NCBI RefSeq assembly: GCF_001570805.1
Contig: NZ_BCSJ01000011.1
Location: 62,001 to 126,000, forward strand
Direction: 5' to 3'
DNA length: 64,000 nucleotides
Source of the DNA: Brevibacterium epidermidis NBRC 14811
Lineage (GTDB): Bacteria; Actinomycetota; Actinomycetes; Actinomycetales; Brevibacteriaceae
The translations under genes were made by a program, and so were the position numbers. Numbering within the stretch: position 1 is the first letter of the stretch; every line of letters starts with the position of its first letter. Under the pieces are notes generated by a model. It was not told the DNA's origin. It was given only the letters and a program-made list of their open reading frames with translations, and made no database searches. Of the stretch, positions 51,548-60,126 are shown piece by piece.

Positions 51548-52006
51548 TCACACGGCGGCACGCCACGCATCGAGACCGAGGTCGATGATGCGGGCGTGCC
51601 GCACGCTTTGCAGCGAATCGATCGGCAGCCATTCCGCCCGATCCGTCGTCCCATCGACTTCGAGAGTACCCAGGGTGCCGCCGATGATCCGAGCCTCATA
51701 GACGACGCGGGCTCCTTTGAAGGGACGAGCCGTCGAGTCGCCGAAAGCCGGATTGCGACGAGGCTCCGTGAACGAATGCGTTGTCAGGGGGCGGACGAGT
51801 TCGGCGTCGAAGCCGGTCTCCTCCCTGATCTCCCGGATCGTGCCCGCTTCGATGCTCTCGTCGAACTCGATCCCGCCGCCGGGCAGCGTCCAGATCGCGT
51901 GCAGGCGGTCCTTCCCGCCGTTGAACCAACTGAGGAGGATTTCGTCGTCGTCATTGACGATGACCGCGTAACCGGCAAGTCGAGTGTCATATTCGGAGAA
52001 GTGCAT
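51548..52006 (-). CDS. NUDIX hydrolase
   Basis: A 152-aa enzyme. The Nudix box GX5EX7REUXEEXGU is complete: GGGIEFDESIEAGTIREI followed by REETGFD (residues about 44-67). It hydrolyses a nucleoside diphosphate linked to another group; substrate unknown. Convergent with the siderophore-binding gene and divergent from the SRPBCC gene. Confidence 0.9.
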   Translation of the reverse strand: MHFSEYDTRLAGYAVIVNDDDEILLSWFNGGKDRLHAIWTLPGGGIEFDESIEAGTIREIREETGFDAELVRPLTTHSFTEPRRNPAFGDSTARPFKGARVVYEARIIGGTLGTLEVDGTTDRAEWLPIDSLQSVRHARIIDLGLDAWRAAV

Positions 52007-52099
52007 GACCTCACCCTACCCGCGTCGGCACCGGTCACCGATGAATGAAGTCGGCACGGATCTCTTGTTCGGCGGCATGCGGATACATAGTGTGAAGAC

Positions 52100-52600
52100 A
52101 TGAGCGAACAGCCGCAGACCCCGAACGACAGGCTCGTGCATACTCGCACGATCCCCGTCTCCGCCGAGAAGATCTTCGCGCTGCTGGCCGACCCGAGACG
52201 CCACCATGAGACCGAACCCGGCGACTGGGTTCGCGGCGCCATCGATGACGCGCCCATCACGGCGGCTGGACAGGTGTTCTCGATGGATATGTACCTCGAC
52301 GTCGTGGGCGGGGCGTACCGCATCGACAACACCGTCACCACCTTCGATCCTCCGCATGCCATCGGCTGGGATCCCGGCCAGGCCGACGAAGCCGGGCGGA
52401 TCATCCCGGGCGGGTGGAGCTGGCGCTACGACCTCAAGGAGACCGATGCCGGCACCGAGGTGACCCTGACCTACGACTGGTCCGCAACGACAGAGGCGAC
52501 CCGGGAGGAGTTCGGGGGATTCCCTCCCTTCCCCGCCGAGTTCCTCGACGCCTCATTGGAAAGCCTCGAACATGCCGTGACCGCCGAGGGCGAATCGTAG
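52100..52600 (+). CDS. SRPBCC family protein
   Basis: A 166-aa START-like protein: LVHTRTIPVSAEKIFALLADPRRHHETEPGDW is the polyketide-cyclase-type opening, followed by FDPPHAIGWDPGQ and ATREEFGGFPPFPAEFLDASLESLEHAV. Ligand unknown. Monocistronic, 44 bp before the hydrolase. Confidence 0.78.
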   Translation: MSEQPQTPNDRLVHTRTIPVSAEKIFALLADPRRHHETEPGDWVRGAIDDAPITAAGQVFSMDMYLDVVGGAYRIDNTVTTFDPPHAIGWDPGQADEAGRIIPGGWSWRYDLKETDAGTEVTLTYDWSATTEATREEFGGFPPFPAEFLDASLESLEHAVTAEGES

Positions 52601-52644
52601 TGGGGGTCGCCGGAGTGCGGAGCGACTCGGGATAGGCTGAAGAC

Positions 52645-53433
52645 GTGACCACCATCAACAGCACTCGCATCGGCGAATCCGGGCGCCTGGTCGTCTTCCT
52701 GCACGGACTGTTCGGCCGAGGCAAGAACTTCACCCGAATCGCCAAGGACATCGAGCCCGACTTCTCCAGCCTGCTGGTCGATCTGCCCAATCACGGCGAG
52801 TCCGAATGGACCGAGACCTTCGACTACGTCGAGCTCGCCGATGCGGTGGCCGCCCATATCGCCGAGGCGGTCGACCCCGATGACCAACCCGTGCACCTGG
52901 TCGGGCATTCCCTGGGCGGAAAGGTCGCCATGGTGCTCGCCCTGCGTCACCCGGAACTCATCGACCGCCTCGTCGTCGTCGACATCGGACCCAACGCCGG
53001 CGGGTCCACCGGAGTCTTCGACCATCTGCTCTCCAGCCTCGCCGCCCTCGACCTCGACCGGATCGAATCGCGCACCGACGCCGATGCCGCACTTCAGGAG
53101 CCGATCCCCGAGGCTGCGATCAGGGGATTCCTGCTGCAGAACCTGCGCCCCTCCTCGGCGGGGTATTCCTGGCAGCCCAACCTGGCTCTGCTGCATTCGA
53201 GCCTCGATATCATCGGGGACTTCCCGGACATGGGCGGTGCCGAATTCGACCACCGCGTACTCTGGGTCGCCGGCGAGAAATCGGACTACGTCGACCGTGA
53301 CGACCTGCCGCAGATGCGCAGTCTGTTCCCCCGCACCACCCTCCTTACCGTCAAAGGCTCGGGGCATTGGGTGCATTCGGAGAAGCCGCGGGAGTTCGTC
53401 TCAGCACTGACGGCATTCCTCAGCTGCCCCTGA
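52645..53433 (+). CDS. Alpha/beta hydrolase (YbfF/esterase type)
   Basis: A 262-aa serine hydrolase: LVVFLHGLFGRGKNFTRIAKDI, the nucleophile elbow GHSLGGKVAM, Asp in GEKSDYVDRDDL and His in GSGHWVHSEKP. The HGLFG plus NHGES pattern matches E. coli YbfF acyl-CoA thioesterase/esterase. Starts at GTG 52645 with GAAGAC upstream. Cytoplasmic. Confidence 0.87.
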   Translation: MTTINSTRIGESGRLVVFLHGLFGRGKNFTRIAKDIEPDFSSLLVDLPNHGESEWTETFDYVELADAVAAHIAEAVDPDDQPVHLVGHSLGGKVAMVLALRHPELIDRLVVVDIGPNAGGSTGVFDHLLSSLAALDLDRIESRTDADAALQEPIPEAAIRGFLLQNLRPSSAGYSWQPNLALLHSSLDIIGDFPDMGGAEFDHRVLWVAGEKSDYVDRDDLPQMRSLFPRTTLLTVKGSGHWVHSEKPREFVSALTAFLSCP

Positions 53434-53508
53434 AAAGGAATATGCTGAAAGCGCTCGACGTTGCCACAGCGACGAGCACAATTGGACTCAAACCCTCAGG
53501 AGGAATGC

Positions 53509-54417
53509 GTGAGCACTTCGATCCCGGCAGATCCCGCACAGAAGTTCGCCGAATACGCGGACGGAACCCGACTGGTCAGCACCGATTGGGTGGCTGAGCA
53601 TGCAGGCGATCCCGGACTCGTCATCGTCGAAAGCGACGAAGACGTGCTGCTCTACGAAACCGGGCACATTCCCGGGGCGGTCAAGGTCGATTGGCACACG
53701 GAACTCAACGATCCCGTGACCCGCGACTACGTCGACGGCGAGGGATTTGCCGCACTCATGTCCGCCAAGGGGATCTCCCGTGAGGACACCATCGTCGTCT
53801 ACGGCGACAAGTCGAACTGGTGGGCCGCCTACGCTCTGTGGGTCTTCACCCTCTTCGGTCACGAAGACGTCCGCCTCATGGACGGCGGCCGCGCGAAATG
53901 GCAGGCCGAAGGCCGTGAGATGACTACCGAGAAGCCGAAGCCCGAACCCACCGAATACCCTGTCGTCGAACGCGACGATTCGGCCATCCGCGCCTTCCTT
54001 CCCGAGGTCCGCGACAGCCTCGGTGATCTTCCGCTCATCGATGTGCGCAGCCCGGAGGAATACACCGGCGAACGCACGCATATGCCCGCCTACCCGGAAG
54101 AAGGGGCGCTGCGCGGCGGCCACATCCCCGGCGCGAAGTCGATGCCCTGGGGCAAGGCAGCCAACGAAGACGGCACCTTCAAGTCCGCGGCCGAGCTCAA
54201 GGAGCTCTACACCGAGCAGGCAGGACTGGGGCAGAGCGATGAGGTCATCGCCTACTGCCGGATCGGCGAACGCTCCAGCCACACCTGGTTCGTCCTCAAG
54301 CACCTCCTCGGTTACGAGAACGTGCGCAACTACGACGGTTCCTGGACCGAGTGGGGCAATGTCGTCGGCGTGCCGATCGTCACCGGAGCTGAGCCCGGGG
54401 AGGTGCGCGGACGCTGA
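53509..54417 (+). CDS. sseA: Thiosulfate/mercaptopyruvate sulfurtransferase
   Basis: A 302-aa double rhodanese: catalytically silent N-terminal module ([26 protein letters not shown]) and active C-terminal module with Cys in [16 protein letters not shown] (CRxGER loop). It transfers sulfane sulfur; linked by a one-base overlap to sufE, the pair is a common actinobacterial arrangement for sulfur trafficking. GTG 53509 follows GGAGG. Confidence 0.92.
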   Translation: MSTSIPADPAQKFAEYADGTRLVSTDWVAEHAGDPGLVIVESDEDVLLYETGHIPGAVKVDWHTELNDPVTRDYVDGEGFAALMSAKGISREDTIVVYGDKSNWWAAYALWVFTLFGHEDVRLMDGGRAKWQAEGREMTTEKPKPEPTEYPVVERDDSAIRAFLPEVRDSLGDLPLIDVRSPEEYTGERTHMPAYPEEGALRGGHIPGAKSMPWGKAANEDGTFKSAAELKELYTEQAGLGQSDEVIAYCRIGERSSHTWFVLKHLLGYENVRNYDGSWTEWGNVVGVPIVTGAEPGEVRGR

Positions 54418-54902
54418 TGACCGAGACGACGACACCCAAGACCGACGACCTGCCGGAGGCTCTGGCAGAGATCGTCACCGATTTCGCCGAAACCCCGGCC
54501 GATGATCGGCTCCAGGTGCTGTTGGAGTTCGCGACGGATCTTCCCGATCTGCCGGAGAAGTACACGGATCATCCGGAGCTGCTCGAGCCCGTGCCCGAGT
54601 GCCAGTCGCCGATCTTCCTCGTCACCGAGGTGGCCGACCCCGAGGCGGGGGAGCAGGCGGAAGTGCGGCTGCACTTCTCCGCACCTCCGGAGGCACCGAC
54701 GACCCGTGGCTTCGCCGGGATCCTACACGAAGGCCTCGACGGATCCAGCGCCGAGACGATTCTGTCGGTTCCCGCCGATCTGCCGCTGCGGCTGTCGATG
54801 TCGGAGATCGTCAGCCCGCTGAGGCTGCGCGGAATGAGCGGAATGCTTTCGCGGATCCAGCGTCAGGTGTCCGAGAGGATCGGCAAGATCACAGCCGAGT
54901 GA
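54417..54902 (+). CDS. sufE: SufE-like cysteine desulfuration protein
   Basis: A 161-aa SufE domain protein: DLPEALAEIVTDFAETPADDRLQVLLEFATDLPDLP, VPECQSPIFLV with the sulfur-accepting Cys (ECQSP), FAGILHEGLDGSSAETILSVPADL. It accepts sulfur from a cysteine desulfurase or from the adjacent sulfurtransferase. ATG overlaps the sseA stop (TGATG). Confidence 0.92.
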   Translation: MTETTTPKTDDLPEALAEIVTDFAETPADDRLQVLLEFATDLPDLPEKYTDHPELLEPVPECQSPIFLVTEVADPEAGEQAEVRLHFSAPPEAPTTRGFAGILHEGLDGSSAETILSVPADLPLRLSMSEIVSPLRLRGMSGMLSRIQRQVSERIGKITAE

Positions 54903-54942
54903 GATCCTTCTCGCTTGGCTGAGGTGGTCCAGTGAGTTACAG

Positions 54943-54961
54943 TGTGGTTAGCCTGCCCTTA
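54943..54961 (+). promoter_or_regulatory. Iron box (DtxR/IdeR type)
   Basis: TGTGGTTAGCCTGCCCTTA matches 14 of 19 consensus positions, including the GGTTAGCCT core. It lies 37 bp upstream of the first siderophore permease. Confidence 0.75.
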
Positions 54962-54998
54962 GTCACCTGACCTCTACTTCACTCAAAGGACCACCTCG

Positions 54999-56066
54999 AT
55001 GACCGGTTCCGCCACCTCTGCTGAGGCGAAACCGCATATTGACACCAGTCATCCGACCGGTGGGAGCCTGCGGACCAGAAGAGCGCTGGGACTCGTCGCG
55101 GCACTCATCACGCTCATCGTCGTGATCGCGGCGTCACTGGCTATCGGTGCGCGGGATATGCCGCTCTCGGAGGTCCTCGGAGCCTTCTTCGCACCCAACG
55201 GCAGTGACGATCAGCTCGTCGTCCTCGAACTGCGCCTGCCGCGGACCGTGCTCGGCATCCTCGTCGGAATGGGACTGGGCCTGGCCGGCGGGCTCATCCA
55301 AGCCCTGACCCGCAACCCTCTGGCTGATCCGGGGATCCTCGGCGTCAACGCCGGAGCGTCCCTGGCGATCACGATCGGGGTCGCGTTCTTCGGAATCTCC
55401 TCGATTACCGGATACATCTGGTTCGCCTTCGGCGGTGCCCTCATCGCCACCGTCGGGGTCTATATCATCGGGTCCGCAGGCCGCAGCCGCAGCGTCGATC
55501 CGATCCGCCTGACTCTGGCCGGAGTCGCCGTGGCCGCGGTGCTGACCGGACTGACCAAGGCGATCCTGCTGACCAACGAACGTGCCTTCGATGCGTTCCG
55601 GTCCTGGGACGTCGGCGCGATCGCCGGTCGTGATTTCGATACGATCTCCGCGATCCTGCCGTTCATCGTCATCGGCACAGTGCTCGCGCTGGCGCTGTCC
55701 CACTCACTCAACGCCGTGGCCCTCGGCGATGACCTGGCCGCCAGCCTCGGCACCTCGGTCAATCGCACGCGGGTGCTCTCCATCCTCGCCGTGACCCTCC
55801 TGGCCGGAGCGGCCACGGCTGCCGCGGGGCCGATCGGATTCATCGGTCTGATGATCCCGCATATCGCACGGTGGATCGTCGGTCCCGACCAGCGCTGGAT
55901 CCTCGGATACTCGGTTGTCCTCTCGCCCATTCTGCTCCTGGCCTCGGACGTTATCGGCAGAGTCGTGATGAAGCCCGGCGAACTCCAAGTCGGAGTCGTC
56001 ACCGCGTTCGTCGGTGCCCCGGTGCTCATCGCCCTTGTCCGACGGAAGAAGGCGAGCGGTCTGTGA
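54999..56066 (+). CDS. fepD: Siderophore ABC permease 1 (FecCD/FepD type)
   Basis: A 355-aa FecCD permease with about nine to ten helices. VVLELRLPRTVLGILVGMGLGLAGGLIQALTRNPLADPGILGVNAGASLAI is the defining stretch (R-x-PR and G-x-Q-x-xT-R-NPLADP-x-ILG), and AGPIGFIGLMIPHIARWIVGPDQRW is the ATPase-coupling region. The iron box upstream makes it iron-repressed. Its stop overlaps the GTG of the second permease. Confidence 0.93.
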   Translation: MTGSATSAEAKPHIDTSHPTGGSLRTRRALGLVAALITLIVVIAASLAIGARDMPLSEVLGAFFAPNGSDDQLVVLELRLPRTVLGILVGMGLGLAGGLIQALTRNPLADPGILGVNAGASLAITIGVAFFGISSITGYIWFAFGGALIATVGVYIIGSAGRSRSVDPIRLTLAGVAVAAVLTGLTKAILLTNERAFDAFRSWDVGAIAGRDFDTISAILPFIVIGTVLALALSHSLNAVALGDDLAASLGTSVNRTRVLSILAVTLLAGAATAAAGPIGFIGLMIPHIARWIVGPDQRWILGYSVVLSPILLLASDVIGRVVMKPGELQVGVVTAFVGAPVLIALVRRKKASGL

Positions 56067-57166
56067 AATCCACGAACCTCGCGGTTCCCGACCGCACCCT
56101 CACCGCGCATCCGCACGCTCTGCCGGGGGAGAAAGTCGACTTCGGTCGGCCCATGCTGCGCGTCTTCGGATTCCGCATCGATATGCGGGTCGTCATCACC
56201 GCCGGAATCATCACTCTTCTCGCGTTGGCCTGCGGCTTCGCCGGTCTCATGCTCGGCAAGTTCTCGCTGACTCCGACCGAAGTCTTCCAAGGCCTGTTCG
56301 GTGCCGCGGAGAAGCGCATCGTCAACACCGTCGTCGGAGAATGGCGGGCACCGCGCATCATCGCCGGAATCGTCCTCGGCGCTGGACTCGGAGTCTCCGG
56401 AGCCGTCTTCCAATCACTGACGCGCAACCCACTGGGCTCTCCGGACATCATCGGCTTCTCCACCGGTGCCTACACCGGAGGCATCGTCACGATCATCGTC
56501 TTCGGCACGAGCTTCGTCTCCACCGCGGCAGGAGCGATCATCGGCGGACTCCTCACCGCACTGGTCGTCTACCTGCTCACCTGGAAGGGCGGGGTGCAGG
56601 GGTTCCGGCTCATCATCGTCGGAATCGCCCTGACGGCCATGCTCAATGCGTTCAACACCTGGCTGATCATGCGCGCCGATCTTGAGCTCGCGATGGCCGC
56701 CGCCACCTGGGGCGCCGGCACTCTTAACGGAATGGGCTGGGAGACGATCGCTCCGGCCGCTGTGGCCACGATCGTCCTCGGACTGGCCTGCGGACTCTTC
56801 TCCCGGGACCTCGGGACCTTGGAACTCGGTGATGATACGGCGAAGGCCCTGGGTGTGCGCAATGAGCCTGTTCGTGCCGTGCTCATCGTCATCGCCGTCG
56901 CCCTCGTCGCCGTGGTCACGGCCGCTGCCGGCCCGATCGCCTTCGTCGCCTTGGCGGCTCCGCAGATCGGACGGCGGATCGCGCGGGCGCAGGGCACCAG
57001 CCTGTTGACCTCTGCGGCAGTCGGAGCACTGCTCCTCGTCGCCGCCGACCTCATCGCCCAGCATGCGTTCGGCGACATCCAACTGCCGGTCGGCGTCATC
57101 ACCGTGAGCATCGGCGGCATCTACCTCATCTGGCTCCTCATCCAAGAAGCTCGGAAGGCATCATGA
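56063..57166 (+). CDS. fepG: Siderophore ABC permease 2 (FecCD/FepG type)
   Basis: A 367-aa FecCD permease: WRAPRIIAGIVLGAGLGVSGAVFQSLTRNPLGSPDIIGFSTGAYTGGI and AGPIAFVALAAPQIGRRIARAQGTS. It forms a heterodimer channel with the product of 54999. GTG 56063 overlaps the previous stop; the longer open frame upstream lies inside the other gene. Overlaps the ATPase start by 4 bp. Confidence 0.92.
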   Translation: MKSTNLAVPDRTLTAHPHALPGEKVDFGRPMLRVFGFRIDMRVVITAGIITLLALACGFAGLMLGKFSLTPTEVFQGLFGAAEKRIVNTVVGEWRAPRIIAGIVLGAGLGVSGAVFQSLTRNPLGSPDIIGFSTGAYTGGIVTIIVFGTSFVSTAAGAIIGGLLTALVVYLLTWKGGVQGFRLIIVGIALTAMLNAFNTWLIMRADLELAMAAATWGAGTLNGMGWETIAPAAVATIVLGLACGLFSRDLGTLELGDDTAKALGVRNEPVRAVLIVIAVALVAVVTAAAGPIAFVALAAPQIGRRIARAQGTSLLTSAAVGALLLVAADLIAQHAFGDIQLPVGVITVSIGGIYLIWLLIQEARKAS

Positions 57167-57990
57167 GCATTCCCAACTCTGCGGGCGCACCTTCACCGCT
57201 GATCGCCGAGAACCTCGATCTGGCCTATGACCAGCGCCAGATCGTCAGTGATCTCGATGTGAGCATCCCCGACGGAAAGTTCTCAGTCATCGTCGGCCCC
57301 AACGCCTGCGGCAAGTCGACCCTGCTGCGCGCACTGGCACGGCTGCTGCCGCCGGCGAAGGGCACAGTGCTGCTCGACGGAAACAACATCGAGAAGATGA
57401 AGACGAAGAAGATCGCGCAACGCCTGGGTCTGCTCCCGCAGTCATCCATCGCCCCGGACGGGATCACGGTCGCCGAACTCGTCTCCCGAGGGCGGCACCC
57501 GCACCAGTCGTTCCTGCGCCAGTGGACCGACGCCGATGAAGCCGCAGTGCTGTCGGCACTGCGGGCGACGAACACCGAAGAACTGTCGTCACGACTCGTC
57601 GACGAGCTCTCCGGCGGTCAGCGCCAACGCGTCTGGGTGGCCATGGTGCTTGCCCAGGAGACGTCGCTCCTGCTGCTCGACGAACCGACGACCTTCCTCG
57701 ACGTCGCGTACCAGATCGAGCTACTCGACCTGTTCTCGCAGCTCAATCACGAATACGGGCACACACTCGTTGCAGTCCTCCACGACCTCAACCAAGCCTG
57801 CCGGTACGCCGACGAGATCATCGCGATGAAGGACGGTGCCATCATCGCTCAGGGACCGCCGGAGACGATCATCACCTCAGAACTCGTCCACGAGGTCTTC
57901 GGCATCGAATGCACGGTCATCGACGATCCGGTCACGGGCGCTCCGATGATCGTGGCGGGAGCACCGAAGAAGACCTTCGCCCAACGCTGA
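57163..57990 (+). CDS. fepC: Siderophore ABC transporter ATPase (FepC type)
   Basis: A 275-aa ATPase: Walker A VGPNACGKSTLLRAL (Cys where Gly or Ala is usual: GPNACGKST), RLGLLPQSSIAPDGITVAELVSRGRHPHQSFL typical of FepC, signature LSGGQRQRVWVAM, Walker B LLLLDEPTTFLD, and AVLHDLNQACRYADEI with the switch His. All catalytic residues are intact. Last gene of the iron-uptake operon. Confidence 0.94.
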   Translation: MSIPNSAGAPSPLIAENLDLAYDQRQIVSDLDVSIPDGKFSVIVGPNACGKSTLLRALARLLPPAKGTVLLDGNNIEKMKTKKIAQRLGLLPQSSIAPDGITVAELVSRGRHPHQSFLRQWTDADEAAVLSALRATNTEELSSRLVDELSGGQRQRVWVAMVLAQETSLLLLDEPTTFLDVAYQIELLDLFSQLNHEYGHTLVAVLHDLNQACRYADEIIAMKDGAIIAQGPPETIITSELVHEVFGIECTVIDDPVTGAPMIVAGAPKKTFAQR

Positions 57991-58039
57991 GCCGACCCGG
58001 ACCGCGCCGCGCCGTGCAGGGCCCGACCGGACCAGATGA

Positions 58040-59050
58040 TCAGGACTGCGTCTGATCGGTGGGTGGTCCCGCCTCGGTGACGGTGTGCGCATGTTCCGTG
58101 CTCTTCTTGCCCGTGAACAGGGCCTTGGCACCGAAGATGATGCCGACGATGATCGCACCCCAGACCGCGCCGAGGATGAGGGAGAAGAACGTGTTGACCA
58201 GCCACCCCAGGAAGCCGCCGACGGCCGCGATCGCTGCGACGGGCTCTTCGAGGTGGTGGACGAAGCCGTAGAGGGCGTGGAAGCCGAGTTCATCGGTGCC
58301 GACGAGGATGATGTGGCCTCCGACCCAGAGCATGGCGAAGGTGCCGACGACTGAGAGCAGTGCGAGCAGCTTCGGCATGGCGCCGACGAGGAACCGTCCG
58401 AACTTCTGCGGCCCGGGGACGTCCTTCTTTGCCATGCGCAGACCGATGTCGTCCATCTTCACGATGAGACCGACGACTCCGTAGACACCGACGGTGATGG
58501 CAAGGCCGACGATGGCGAGGATGATGGCACGACTGGTCAGGGACTCGCCGGCCACCTCGTTGAGGGCGATGACCATGATCTCGCAGCTGAGGACGAAGTC
58601 GGTGGTGATGGCGGAACGGACGATCTTCTTCTCATTGGCAGCACTGTCAGCGCTTCCTTTGGACTCTGCTGCCGGTTCTTCGTGGTGGGCGATCCATCCG
58701 AACTTCTCGAAGACTTTCTCAGCACCTTCGAAACACAGGTAGGTGCCACCGACCATGAGCAGAGGAGTCAGCAACCAGGGGAGGAATTGGCTGAGCAGAA
58801 GGATGATCGGCAGGATGATGACGAGCTTGTTGACCAGCGAACCCAGGGCGATCCGCTGGATGATCGGCAACTCGCGTTTCGGGCTGATGCCTTCGACGAA
58901 TTTCGGTGTCACTGCCGCATCGTCGATGACGACGCCCGCAGCTTTGGCGCCAGCCCTGGATGCTCCTGCAGCGACATCATCAAGGCTGGCTGCTGAGAGC
59001 TTGACCAGTGCGGCAACGTCGTCGAGGAGCGCGATCAGACCCCCGGCCAT
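58040..59050 (-). CDS. DUF808 family membrane protein
   Basis: A 336-aa protein beginning MAGGLIALLDDVAALVKLSAASLDDVAAGASRAGAKAAGVVIDDAAVTP, the DUF808 (YedI) signature, then about eight hydrophobic helices, with GTYLCFEGAEKVFEKF and VVLS-like DFVLSCEIMVIALNEVA. Function unknown. Its start is adjacent to the stop of the META-domain gene, so they may share a transcript. Confidence 0.9.
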   Translation of the reverse strand: MAGGLIALLDDVAALVKLSAASLDDVAAGASRAGAKAAGVVIDDAAVTPKFVEGISPKRELPIIQRIALGSLVNKLVIILPIILLLSQFLPWLLTPLLMVGGTYLCFEGAEKVFEKFGWIAHHEEPAAESKGSADSAANEKKIVRSAITTDFVLSCEIMVIALNEVAGESLTSRAIILAIVGLAITVGVYGVVGLIVKMDDIGLRMAKKDVPGPQKFGRFLVGAMPKLLALLSVVGTFAMLWVGGHIILVGTDELGFHALYGFVHHLEEPVAAIAAVGGFLGWLVNTFFSLILGAVWGAIIVGIIFGAKALFTGKKSTEHAHTVTEAGPPTDQTQS

Positions 59051-59371
59051 CTAACGACCGCCGAGTTTGTGGGTCGTGCCCGGCGGGTAACGATGAAGAT
59101 CGCCGAGGTGGTTCTCGGCGGCGTCGAAGAGGTGCAGACGATCGCCATCGGGGTCGACTCGCCGGGCTTTGGTCACCCAGGTGACCATTCCGGGTGCGGC
59201 TTTGAGCGTCATCATCGCGGATTTGATCTTCAAGCCTTCGGGCTCAGCCGACCACGAGGTCACGAGGGCGTTGGCTCCGTCGCTGCCGCGCAACGAGCCG
59301 TCCTCAGAGAATTCGAGGAAGGCCCGTTCATTTGTCTCGGCCACCCAGCGGCCGATGAGTTCCTGTGTCAT
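59051..59371 (-). CDS. META-domain-like protein, cytoplasmic
   Basis: A 106-aa protein: LIGRWVAETNERAFLEFSEDGSLRGSDGANALVTSW, the META/HslJ-like pattern seen also in the neighbouring lipoprotein (LEFAEDGSLKGSDGCNAIVTTW). It has no signal peptide, whereas the neighbour is a lipoprotein, so the two are paralogs, one secreted. ATG 59371 follows GAAGGACGA and overlaps the lipoprotein stop. Confidence 0.75.
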   Translation of the reverse strand: MTQELIGRWVAETNERAFLEFSEDGSLRGSDGANALVTSWSAEPEGLKIKSAMMTLKAAPGMVTWVTKARRVDPDGDRLHLFDAAENHLGDLHRYPPGTTHKLGGR

Positions 59372-59847
59372 TTGTCGTCCTTCTCCAGTCCGCCGATGAC
59401 TTTGCCGTTGCTGTCCATGACCTTCATAACATCGCCTTCGATGGTCGCTGTTGAAGCTTTGCTCAGCCAAGTATCAACACCCGCGCAGGCTTTCTGAGTC
59501 GACATGAAGGAATCGATGGCGATCTCGTCGCCTTTGACCTTCCAAGTGGTGACGATCGCATTGCAGCCGTCCGAACCTTTGAGGGAACCGTCTTCGGCGA
59601 ATTCGAGGAACGGATCGCCCTTCTCCGGGGAGGACCATTTGCCTGTGGGGTCCAGGTCGGAGGCGTCTTCACTGGGGGACGCGGTCTCGCTGGATTCGGC
59701 AGGGGAAGGAGAACTGGGGTTACGAGGGTCGACACCTGTGTCACAGGCCGCTAACGGCAGTGTAAGAGCAAGAGCTGCGATTCCGAGCGCGAGCCTCGAA
59801 GTGGGTCTCGCAGAGGCCAGGGTGCGAAGCGTTGTGTGGTTCGGCAT
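59368..59847 (-). CDS. META-domain-like lipoprotein
   Basis: A 159-aa lipoprotein: signal LALGIAALALTLPLAAC with the lipobox LAAC, a Ser/Pro-rich tether (SSPSPAESSETASPSED), then the META-like domain (GKWSSPEKGDPFLEFAEDGSLKGSDGCNAIVTTW...MSTQKACAGVDTWLSKA). Such domains occur in heat-shock HslJ-like envelope proteins. Start ATG 59847 (or 59859). The 3' end overlaps the cytoplasmic paralog by 4 bp, making a two-gene duplication. Confidence 0.8.
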   Translation of the reverse strand: MPNHTTLRTLASARPTSRLALGIAALALTLPLAACDTGVDPRNPSSPSPAESSETASPSEDASDLDPTGKWSSPEKGDPFLEFAEDGSLKGSDGCNAIVTTWKVKGDEIAIDSFMSTQKACAGVDTWLSKASTATIEGDVMKVMDSNGKVIGGLEKDDK

Positions 59848-60090
59848 GCCCCTGATCATAACGGCACCGGTTCTGAGCCTCCTGGAAGAACACAGGACAG
59901 CTTGTGTAGTCCGACTTCTGTAAGTTGTGTTCACCTGCGACTCTGATGGTTTTTGCAATGCGTCGTGATCAAACCGTAACCTTTCACACGGTTGGAAATC
60001 TGACACCGGAGACCCGAACCGCTGAGATGCGGGGAGCTGCGTTGAAGGGGTCGGGCAATCGAAGCATCGACAACGATCAAGGGAAACGAC

Positions 60091-60126
60091 CTTATGCAGA
60101 AGAAACTCGTGCAGAGTTCGCTGGCG
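60091..60126 (+). repeat. 36-bp identical start of protease gene 1
   Basis: CTT plus the first 33 coding bases are identical to 62319-62354, ahead of the second paralog, although the genes diverge widely afterwards. Confidence 0.75.
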
